NCBI RefSeq assembly: GCF_017498545.1
Contig: NZ_CP071793.1
Span: 10,286,256 to 10,350,255 of the forward strand
DNA length: 64,000 bases
Source: Sulfidibacter corallicola
Lineage (GTDB): Bacteria > Acidobacteriota > Holophagae > Acanthopleuribacterales > Acanthopleuribacteraceae
Direction of reading: 5' to 3'
Both the position numbers and the translations under genes were made by a program. How positions within the stretch are numbered: position 1 is the stretch's first letter; each line of letters begins with the position of its first letter. A model generated the notes under the pieces. It made no database searches. It was not told where the DNA came from and was given only the letters and a program-made list of their open reading frames with translations. This document shows, piece after piece, positions 57,547 through 64,000 of the stretch.

Positions 57547-58984
57547 TGAGTTCGGTCGCAATCACGAGAGGGTGGTAGGAGCGACGAACCCGCCTCGGGT
57601 GATGTTCTCCGATAACCACCCGGTCGCATCGAGGAGCGCCGCAACCCGCGTCGGCACGCTTCGGTCGATGACCTGGAAGTATCTGGCGTTGCTGGTGGCG
57701 CTTGCCTTCGGTGGCGTGGCGTTGGCCCACGACATGATCCCGGCCCCGGCCCAAACGCGACCGATCGCCCTTCGCGGCGCCACGATCCACACCATGGCCG
57801 GTGCGCCGATCGAGAACGGAACCATCGTCTTCGATGCGGGCAAGATCGTCGCACTCGGCGCGGACGTTCAAATCCCGTCCGGCACCCAGTTGATCGAAGC
57901 CACCGGCAAGCACATCTACCCCGGTTTGATCGCCTCCAATACGCGGCTCGGCTTGGTGGAGACCAATGCCGTCAAGGCCACCGTCGACTTCCAGGAGCAC
58001 GGCGACCACAACCCCAACGTTCGGGCGGAGCGCGCCATCAACCCCGACAGCGAACAGATTCCGGTCACGCGCACCAACGGCGTGGCCCTGGCGATGGCCC
58101 GGCCCTTCGGGCTGCTGGCCGGCCAGGGCGCGGTCATTCGCCTCGACGGCTGGACCTACGAGGAAATGACGCTCCAGCCACGGGCCGCGATGTTCATGGA
58201 CTGGCCGAGATCGGATTTCTGGTCACCGCCCTGGTTGCCGCCCAAAAGAAAAGAAGAATTCAAGAAAAAGCGGGCCAAGCGTTTGAAGGAACTGGATGCT
58301 TTCGTGGAAAAGGCCAAAGCCTACCACCAGGCCAAAAAGGCCGCGGAAGCCGGTGGCAAATCACCCGAGTTCGATCCTCGCCTGGAGGCGATGGGCGCGC
58401 TCTTGCGTGGTGAGCAACCGATCTGGATCACCGCCAACCGTGCCGACCAGATCCACGAGGCGCTCGACTTCACCGCGCGCCACGGCTTGAAGATGGTGTT
58501 GGTCGGCGGCGACCAGGCCATGACCGCGGTCGAGATCCTCGAGGCCCGCGACATTCCTGTCGTGCTGCAACGGATCAATGCCCTGCCAGTCCGCCGTGAC
58601 GATACCTACGACGAAGCCTTCACCCTGCCGAACCGGCTCCGCGAAGCGGGCATCCGTTTCTGCATCGCGGTCACGTCGCGCATGGGCAACACCCGCAACC
58701 TGGCCTACGAAGCGGCCGCAGCGGTCCCCTTCGGGCTGCCCGAGGACGAAGCGCTCAAAGCGGTCACGCTCTACCCCGCCCAGATCATGGGGATTGCCGA
58801 TCGAGTGGGTTCCCTGGAGAAAGGCAAGGACGCGACGTTGATCGTGGCCGACGGCAACATCCTGGAAATCCCGACCCAGGTGGAGCACATGTTCATCGAA
58901 GGCCGCGCCATCGATTTGGACAACCGCCACCGCCAGCTCTACCGCAAGTACAAAACCAAGTACGACCGGATCAAGGGCGAGTGA
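57533..58984 (+). CDS. Secreted amidohydrolase-like protein lacking the metal HxH
   Basis: This 483-residue protein belongs to the same superfamily as the preceding gene (GKHIYPGLIASNTRLGL near residue 125; IADRVGSLEKGKDATLIVADG near the end). The HxH ligand pair is replaced by SNT, and no other obvious histidine set remains. It may be a structural partner of the active upstream enzyme, as paired genes of this kind often occur together. The ATG at 57533 overlaps the upstream stop by 14 bp and has GGGGAGG 6 bases before it. A signal sequence (MTWKYLALLVALAFGGVALA) begins only 45 codons later, so a start at 57668 is possible. Confidence 0.83.
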   Translation: MNIVDEFGRNHERVVGATNPPRVMFSDNHPVASRSAATRVGTLRSMTWKYLALLVALAFGGVALAHDMIPAPAQTRPIALRGATIHTMAGAPIENGTIVFDAGKIVALGADVQIPSGTQLIEATGKHIYPGLIASNTRLGLVETNAVKATVDFQEHGDHNPNVRAERAINPDSEQIPVTRTNGVALAMARPFGLLAGQGAVIRLDGWTYEEMTLQPRAAMFMDWPRSDFWSPPWLPPKRKEEFKKKRAKRLKELDAFVEKAKAYHQAKKAAEAGGKSPEFDPRLEAMGALLRGEQPIWITANRADQIHEALDFTARHGLKMVLVGGDQAMTAVEILEARDIPVVLQRINALPVRRDDTYDEAFTLPNRLREAGIRFCIAVTSRMGNTRNLAYEAAAAVPFGLPEDEALKAVTLYPAQIMGIADRVGSLEKGKDATLIVADGNILEIPTQVEHMFIEGRAIDLDNRHRQLYRKYKTKYDRIKGE

Positions 58985-58990
58985 ACGACG

Positions 58991-59020
58991 CGGCCCGATG
59001 CGGTGCATCGGGCCGTTTTT
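58991..59020 (+). terminator. Rho-independent terminator of the amidohydrolase operon
   Basis: CGGCCCGATGC and GCATCGGGCCG form a perfect 11-bp stem with a 3-nt loop, followed directly by five T, 6 bases after the stop codon. Confidence 0.96.
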
Positions 59021-59049
59021 CCCGTGCAGGCATTTGGATTCGGGGAGCC

Positions 59050-59455
59050 GCCAACCGCCCCGGGTCGCGCCAATGGTGCAACCGGACGTCCCTTCGGATG
59101 GACATCCATACCGGGTCGCGCTGAAGGTGCGACCGGACGTCTCTTTGCACCCGCACCCGCCCCGGGTCGCGCTGAAGGTGCGACCGGACGTCCTTTTGCA
59201 CCCGCACCCGCCCCGGGTCGCGCTGAAGGTGCGACCGGACGTCCCTTTGGATGGACATCCATACCGGGCCGCTCTGAAGGTGCGACCGGACGTCTCTTTG
59301 CACCCGCACCCGCCCCGGGTCGCGCTGAAGGTGCGACCGGACGTCCCTTTGGATGGACATCCATACCGGGCCGCTCTGAAGGTGCGACCGGACGTCTCTT
59401 TGCACCCGCACCTGCCCCGGGTCGCGCTGAAGGTGCGACCGGACGTCCCTTTGGA
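59050..59455. repeat. 51-bp tandem repeat, eight copies with two alternating variable segments
   Basis: The core CTGAAGGTGCGACCGGACGT recurs exactly every 51 bp (starts 59121, 59172, 59223, 59274, 59325, 59376, 59427; a first diverged copy near 59070). The other part of each unit is one of two types, TTTGCACCCGCACC (A) or TTTGGATGGACATCC (B), in the order B-A-A-B-A-B-A. Because 51 is a multiple of three, long frames stay open on both strands. None has a ribosome binding site or signal, so I treat it as non-coding. Confidence 0.93.
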
Positions 59456-59688
59456 CCACAAATTATTTAAAACGCGCGCCTTGGCGCGCCACCAGCAGGG
59501 ACCCTGTAAGGGTCACACAATACAGCGAAGGGTAAGGTGCCGCAGAGGCACCGTAACCCTGGTTGTTCGGGGTTCCCGAACCCCAGCCCTGTAGGGGCGG
59601 CTCCGCGAAGGGTCATCGCAGGTGGCGTGAACCCCGAAAAGGCGGCTCCGCGAAGGGCCATCGCAGGTGGCGCGAACTCCGAAGAGAC

Positions 59689-60275
59689 GGCTCCGCGAAG
59701 GGCCATCGCAGGTGGCGTGAACTCCGAAGAGCTTCGTCGACCCGCTCCTTCAGAGCTCGCTTCCGGGCACTCCTGGGAACCAGGGTTGCGTCGGCGTCGC
59801 CTCCTTACCCGGATCGCCGGACCGCCTTCGCTGTTTTGTGTCGTCCCTTCAGGACGCCCGCTCGTGGCGGGCCTTCGCCCCGCGTTTTTATCAATGGTGG
59901 GCCAAACATTCGGTTGGCCATCCCTACAGGATTGGCCACCAACGGTGAACCATTGAGCGTTCGGTTCACCCCGATGGTGTACATCCCAACCCTACACCAG
60001 GCTGGATTGATCCTGCCTCGGCTCCCTCTCGGGCGGCTCCGCGAAGAACCATCGCAGGTGGCGTGAACTCCGAAGAGCTTCGTCGACCCGCTCCTTCAGA
60101 GCTCGCTTCCGGGCACTCCTGGGAACCAGGGTTGCGTCGGCGTCGCCTCCTTACCCTTCGCTGTCTTGTGTCGTCCCTTCAGGACGCCCGCTCGTGGCGG
60201 GCCTTCGGCCCGCGTTTTTATCAATGGTGGGCCAAACATACGGTTGGCCATCCCTACAGGATTGGCCCGGGACCC
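59689..60275. repeat. Direct repeat of about 230 bp
   Basis: The block from about 59708 to 59935 (GGTGGCGTGAACTCCGAAGA through GGCCATCCCTACAGGATTGG) recurs at about 60058-60266. The later copy lacks a short internal piece. Three shorter GGCGGCTCCGCGAAGGGCCA copies precede it (about 59597-59710). I see no gene from 59021 to 60453. Confidence 0.8.
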
Positions 60276-60453
60276 ACCCCATCCAAACAGGGGTTTAATG
60301 CCAGGGCGTTCTCTCTCCAGCATTGGCCGGGGATCCACCCTGTCCGAACAGTCAACCATCGAACGCTTTGTTGACCGCGATGGTGCGCATCCCAACATGA
60401 CACCAGGGTGGATTGATCCTGCCTCGGGTCGCGCTGCGGTCACGCCGCGAGAC

Positions 60454-61041
60454 CTACCGCTCGGCAGCCAAATCCTGGACAGCGGCCTGAATCGCGCGGG
60501 CGATGCGCTCGCCCAACTCCGGATCCTCGACGGCCCGCGCCAGGGTGACGCCTCCGCTGAGCAACGCCAAAAGCGCCCAGGCTCGATCCGTATCCGGATG
60601 TCCCTCGCCGTCCGGCAACCCGGCCGCAAAGGCCGCGACCGCTTTCAAGAGCTCCTCGCGAAACAGGGCTTGCGTGGACTCGTCGGCGCGACCGACCTCC
60701 GGGGTCAGGATTTGTAGCGCGCACCCTTCGGCCAATTCACAGGTTCGCCGCTCACCCAGGTAGAACTCGGCAAAAGGCCCCAACCACTGGTCGCCATCCC
60801 GCTCGCGCGCCGCGACGATCGCCTCCGTGAGTTGGCTCATGCCCGCCATCAACGCCTCGCGAAAGGCACCCGACTTCGATCCGAAATGGGCGTAGAACGC
60901 GCCCGAAGTCACTCCGGCATCCTTGGCCAAGCCGTCCACACCGGCCCCGTTGTAGCCACGACGGCGGAAACCCCGGCCGACCGCTTCCAACATGCGCCGT
61001 CGCGTCTCTTGTTTTTTCTGTGCCTGTTTGGTCTTTGCCAT
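60454..61041 (-). CDS. TetR/AcrR family transcriptional regulator
   Basis: This 195-residue protein has an N-terminal helix-turn-helix typical of TetR (RRRMLEAVGRGFRRRGYNGA, then KDAGVTSGAFYAHFGSKSGAF). The ligand-binding helical half resembles the AcrR-like group with a conserved Cys (CELAEGCALQILTPEV). It is divergent from the YdhR-like gene, and the gap between them carries palindromic sites, so it most likely represses itself and that gene in response to a small molecule. The ligand is unknown. Confidence 0.93.
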   Translation of the reverse strand: MAKTKQAQKKQETRRRMLEAVGRGFRRRGYNGAGVDGLAKDAGVTSGAFYAHFGSKSGAFREALMAGMSQLTEAIVAARERDGDQWLGPFAEFYLGERRTCELAEGCALQILTPEVGRADESTQALFREELLKAVAAFAAGLPDGEGHPDTDRAWALLALLSGGVTLARAVEDPELGERIARAIQAAVQDLAAER

Positions 61042-61081
61042 GACGCGACCATTCTAGCCCGCAACAAAGCGATTGACAATA

Positions 61082-61130
61082 TAGCGATCGTTATTTTAAA
61101 AATATAATGACCGTTATATAACGATCACTA
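61082..61130. promoter_or_regulatory. Probable TetR operator cluster (three TAACGATCGTTA-like palindromes)
   Basis: TAGCGATCGTTA (61082-61093), TAATGACCGTTA (61105-61116) and TAACGATCACTA (61119-61130) are variants of one 12-bp palindrome. The first and third are near reverse complements of each other. They lie between the divergent regulator and YdhR-like genes, in unusually AT-rich DNA that also contains TTGACA (61073) and TATAAT (61103). Those two boxes are too far apart to be one promoter. Confidence 0.7.
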
Positions 61131-61187
61131 TTCAAAACCCGACGTGCGTCGCGACCACCTCGGCACCTTCCCATCAGGAGTGAAACC

Positions 61188-61823
61188 ATGGCCCATCAAG
61201 CCTTTGTCTACACCGAGTTACAACTTTCCGTCCCTTTCGATCAGGCCCCCTGGCGCGAAGTCAATCGCGCCTTGCTGAAACAACCCGGCCTTCGCAACAA
61301 AACCTGGCTCGCCGGTTTGGGGAATCATTCCCTGGGCGGCCTCTATACATTCGACAGCCTCGCCGACGCCACCGCCTTCGTGACCGGATACTTTCCGGCG
61401 GAGGCGGCCAGGTTCGGCACGGCCCAGACCACCCGGGTCTTCGACGCCACCGTGGTCGAAGAAGCCAGTCGCCAAATGGATTCGCCTCATTTCGGCCATC
61501 GACTGGAACAGCGGCCAGGTGCCTTTGTCTACACCGAGGTCCAGATCAGCGTCCCCTTCGCGGAGGCCCCCTGGCGAGATCTCAATCCCATGCTGAAGCG
61601 ACAGCCCGGCATTCTCACCAAGACCTGGCTCAGCGGCTACCGCACGAACTCGGTCGGCGGGTTCTACGCCTTCACCGACCTCGATAGCGCCACCGCCTTC
61701 GCACATCACCAGTTTCCCAAGGAGGCCGCCACCTTCGACGCGGCCTTCTACACCCGGGTATTCGATGCGGCCCAAGTGGCGGAAGCCAGTCGTGAACTCC
61801 ACTCTCCGTTCTTCGTGAGCTGA
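61188..61823 (+). CDS. Tandem-duplicated YdhR-like protein
   Basis: This 211-residue protein consists of two homologous halves of about 100 residues (AFVYTELQLSVPF...LLKQPGLRNKTWLAG...GGLYTFDSLADATAF and AFVYTEVQISVPF...MLKRQPGILTKTWLSG...GGFYAFTDLDSATAF). Each has the pattern of YdhR-type putative mono-oxygenases, which have a ferredoxin-like dimeric fold. The fusion would be an internal dimer. It is probably controlled by the divergent TetR protein. The substrate is unknown; a detoxification role is possible. The start ATG follows CAGGAG by 7 bases. Confidence 0.8.
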   Translation: MAHQAFVYTELQLSVPFDQAPWREVNRALLKQPGLRNKTWLAGLGNHSLGGLYTFDSLADATAFVTGYFPAEAARFGTAQTTRVFDATVVEEASRQMDSPHFGHRLEQRPGAFVYTEVQISVPFAEAPWRDLNPMLKRQPGILTKTWLSGYRTNSVGGFYAFTDLDSATAFAHHQFPKEAATFDAAFYTRVFDAAQVAEASRELHSPFFVS

Positions 61824-61835
61824 AGCGGCATGATG

Positions 61836-61866
61836 GGCGGCCATCCCACCCAGGGTGGCCGCCTTC
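61836..61866 (+). terminator. Possible terminator after the YdhR-like gene
   Basis: GGCGGCCA pairs with TGGCCGCC, with an inner CCC/GGG stem, 13 bases after the stop. The T-tract is weak. Confidence 0.5.
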
Positions 61867-62022
61867 CCTGCTCGACCCTCCGGTACGTCGGTCAGGCCCA
61901 CACGGATCGAAATCCCGCGGCCGCCATCGAATCCGAACACGAGTGAGAGGATCGAGACCCTAGGTTCGTTGTGCTTCCGAAGATCACGCACGGCCCCTTC
62001 CCGATCCGGCGCCATCGGGCCC

Positions 62023-62088
62023 GTTCCCCGAAGGCGGTCCCCCGAAGCCGGTCCCCCGAAGGCGGTCCCCCGAAGCCGGTCCCCCGAA
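62023..62088. repeat. 15-bp tandem repeat, about 4.5 copies
   Basis: GGTCCCCCGAAGCCG and GGTCCCCCGAAGGCG alternate in tandem just upstream of the Cys-rich secreted protein gene. The alternation C/G at one position gives a 30-bp higher-order unit. Confidence 0.9.
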
Positions 62089-62121
62089 AAACAGGTCGTG
62101 CAAGAAATCATGGAGAAGCAT

Positions 62122-63048
62122 ATGAACACCCTGAAGAACTTATGGATATTGCTGTTACTCGCCGTTCCATCCGCCTTCGGTGCGGGGGACGCGGGCCTCA
62201 CTGGCAGCGTTTTCGGCGTGCGCGAATCGATCGACGGAAACCTGGAAACGATCGACATCGCGGGCCGCAACGGCTCCCTGAACCCCCGAGCCGACGAACG
62301 GGACGGCGAACTACCCTTCGTCGAACTCGCCACCCTGCACCTGCCCAACGGCAACCACGTCGTCTTCGCCGTCAACCTCGACGAGGGCGATCTCTCCTTC
62401 ATGGAGGCCGGCATGAACGAGGAAACCTCGCCCGCCTTCCCTGCCGATCCCCGCATTTCGATTCTCGAAAAGTACCTGATGCTGACGGACGCGACCACGC
62501 CCGTCCCCGAGCTTCTCGTGGCACTCACCCCCGATGACGACGATGCCCACGCCATGATGGGCCCACGCCGCATCGTGGATCGCATGGAATCGCCGATCCA
62601 CGTGGCGGAAGCCCGCATGGCGGACCTGCCGACCCCCTTCGACAAAGCGGCGGTGACCTACAACTGCTACGGAAGCGACACGGCCGCCAACTTCGAAGCG
62701 GTTCACTGCAATTATTCGGGTTCGGCGGTGGATTACTGCGATTCCGGCAAATGGTACTACCTGATCCGCACGTCGCCACTCAAGGCCAAGAACTCGTTCT
62801 CCCGCACCACCTATTGCGGCGAGGACACCGGCAAGGCGACCCACCTGCGCTATTCCGCCACGAACAAGTGCTGCAACTTCCCGGGGATCAGCACGGCGTC
62901 CTATGGCCACAATTCCTGGTTCTGGAAGCACGTCTCCGGCCCGCGCCGCTACCGTCGCGTGTTGCAGTACCGCGGCCCCTATCCTCCCTGGAACCACTAC
63001 CAGCACGCCGACGGCTACGTCCGCTGCTTCACCCTGTTCTTCGACTGA
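62122..63048 (+). CDS. Secreted Cys-rich protein, unknown function
   Basis: This 308-residue protein has a signal peptide (MNTLKNLWILLLLAVPSAFG). The N-terminal half is acidic with few landmarks (FVELATLHLPNGNHVVFAVN). The C-terminal half (about 175-308) has eight Cys (YNCYGS, HCNYSG, YCDSG, TYCGED, KCCNF, VRCF) plus many aromatic residues, suggesting a disulfide-stabilised extracellular domain. I do not recognise the family. GGAG lies 6 bases before ATG 62122. An ATG four codons upstream overlaps that site. A 15-bp tandem repeat lies 35 bp upstream. Confidence 0.75.
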   Translation: MNTLKNLWILLLLAVPSAFGAGDAGLTGSVFGVRESIDGNLETIDIAGRNGSLNPRADERDGELPFVELATLHLPNGNHVVFAVNLDEGDLSFMEAGMNEETSPAFPADPRISILEKYLMLTDATTPVPELLVALTPDDDDAHAMMGPRRIVDRMESPIHVAEARMADLPTPFDKAAVTYNCYGSDTAANFEAVHCNYSGSAVDYCDSGKWYYLIRTSPLKAKNSFSRTTYCGEDTGKATHLRYSATNKCCNFPGISTASYGHNSWFWKHVSGPRRYRRVLQYRGPYPPWNHYQHADGYVRCFTLFFD

Positions 63049-63230
63049 CCCTCCTCCGCCTCCGGGATCTCACCCAACTGAGCCTGGGCTGCCCGGCCCG
63101 CCTGCGCAGTCCAGACTTTTCTCGCCCACATCGAACCCGCTTCACCACGCGAGGCTCTGGTTTTTCGTGGTCGGCACCGCTATGATGAGAACAACCACGA
63201 TTTACGTCATTCTCGCGGTAGCAAACGATC

Positions 63231-64000
63231 ATGAGTCTACCTACACCAGCAAAATTCCGCGTCAATCTCACACGCTCCAACATCTCGTGTTTGCGCGATG
63301 AATGGACGAGCTGGTTTGCGCAGATCCGCGCCGCCGACGAAGACGGCCGCCACCACTCGCGTCTTGAAGCGCTCGAGAAGATACTGCACAAGGCCGCCGG
63401 AACCCTGAGCGAACACGCCTCGACCCTGCCCGCGGTCGCTCCCTGGCAACCCTGCACCACGACCGACGACCGAACCCTGTGGCTGCGCAAGGTTTGGGAT
63501 TTTTTTCGCGAAAAACTCGATCAGCGGCGCGGGCCCGCCAAGGCCCTGCTCGACGCGGCCGACGAGGTCTGCTGGAGCTGCTTCGGACCGCCTCTGGCCA
63601 GGGCCGCCGGCTGGAGCCGGAACGTTGCCAAACGTCCGCCGCCACTGCCCTACCTCGACGCCAGTTTCTACCCCGCCACGCTGCCCAACGAGCGCATTCC
63701 ACGCGGCCTGATGCGCGACCACGACCGCGCATTTTTGGACGAGCACCTGGGCACCATTCCGATCCCCGTCCTGCGCCTGCCGGCTGCCTGCCTCGCCGCG
63801 CCCTGGTGGCTGGTGCTCATCGGGCACGAATGCGGCCACCAGATCCAATACGCCCTCGGACCCGAGGGCCGACTGGTGACGGACATCGAGGATTCGGTGC
63901 GGGCGCTCGTCCTGCGGGAAACCGGGGACGACGGGCGTGCCGAGGATTGGGCCGCCTGGTCCCAGGAGCTGTTTGCGGACCTTTGGTCCATTTGCACCAT
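63231..64000 (+). CDS. HExxH zinc metalloprotease-like protein, 3' end outside window
   Basis: The frame is open from ATG 63231 to the window end (256 codons, no stop). Residues about 200-206 read IGHECGHQ, a HExxH zinc motif. About 45 residues later WSQELFADLW supplies the Glu-x-x-x-Asp typical of gluzincin-type peptidases. There is no signal peptide at this start and no strong ribosome binding site, so the true start may differ. The substrate is unknown. The N-terminal 150 residues are helical and unassigned. Confidence 0.72.
   Translation, partial: MSLPTPAKFRVNLTRSNISCLRDEWTSWFAQIRAADEDGRHHSRLEALEKILHKAAGTLSEHASTLPAVAPWQPCTTTDDRTLWLRKVWDFFREKLDQRRGPAKALLDAADEVCWSCFGPPLARAAGWSRNVAKRPPPLPYLDASFYPATLPNERIPRGLMRDHDRAFLDEHLGTIPIPVLRLPAACLAAPWWLVLIGHECGHQIQYALGPEGRLVTDIEDSVRALVLRETGDDGRAEDWAAWSQELFADLWSICT

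Noticed and set aside
59003..59594. Repeat-encoded proteins over the 51-bp array (both strands)
   Set aside because: Frames stay open only because the period is a multiple of three; no start context and several frames are equally open.
61073..61108. TTGACA and TATAAT as one sigma-70 promoter
   Set aside because: The boxes are 24 bp apart, too far for a normal promoter; they may belong to different promoters.

Overview
The window reads as chromosome of a GC-rich, Gram-negative, secondary-metabolite-producing bacterium with large intergenic spaces. The gene content (type I PKS, a FAAL-led NRPS, an ECF sigma factor beside a Ser/Thr kinase with TPRs, PKD/PPC and leucine-rich-repeat secreted proteins) fits Acidobacteriota of the Holophagae/Acanthopleuribacter type or a myxobacterium-like lineage. 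This is inference from gene style; there is no rRNA or other phylogenetic marker in the window.

Layout. 1-4.0 kb: 3' end of a type I PKS (DH, structural KR half, degenerate ER, KR, ACP). 5-10.3 kb: a very large secreted subtilase with leucine-rich repeats. 10.4-17.5 kb: three islands of intergenic repeats (arrays I-III) around a VOC protein, a tiny membrane peptide and a metallo-beta-lactamase-fold protein. 17.5-24.3 kb: a minus-strand sugar-use operon (solute-binding protein, two permeases, ATPase, GH3 beta-glucosidase). 24.7-28.7 kb: ECF sigma factor divergent from a Ser/Thr kinase with TPRs. 28.9-32.1 kb: a beta-trefoil/PKD secreted protein and an alanine-zipper lipoprotein. 32.3-34.7 kb: an NRPS adenylation-domain scar and array IV. 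34.8-41.5 kb: a single-gene NRPS (FAAL-T-C-A-T-C). 41.6-42.6 kb: array V. 43.1-45.8 kb: a four-gene operon of secreted proteins led by a Cys-rich peptide with a double-glycine leader and a secreted C39-like peptidase. 45.9-46.5 kb: array VI. 46.8-50 kb: a small membrane protein, an orphan WapI-type immunity protein and NnrS. 50.1-59 kb: a PKD-rich surface protein divergent from two overlapping amidohydrolase-like genes. 59-60.4 kb: tandem repeats. 60.5-64 kb: a TetR regulator with a divergent duplicated YdhR-like protein, a Cys-rich secreted protein, and the start of a zinc metalloprotease that runs off the window.

Two things stand out. First, the operon at 43.1-45.8 kb looks like an envelope-located peptide maturation system: a Sec-exported precursor with a GG leader, a 27-residue core with mirror-symmetric cysteines, a stand-alone C39-type peptidase, a small secreted protein and a beta-propeller. 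Second, the repeat islands share a common grammar. They carry a 133-134 bp imperfect hairpin element ending in a T-tract, short palindromes centred on TGTCCC (GGGGACTGTCCCC in arrays I-III, GGGTGTCCC in arrays IV-VI) that show compensatory variation, perfect 9-12 bp tandem duplications of the bases just 3' of those palindromes, and captured fragments of the neighbouring MBL and NRPS genes. I have no name for this repeat system.
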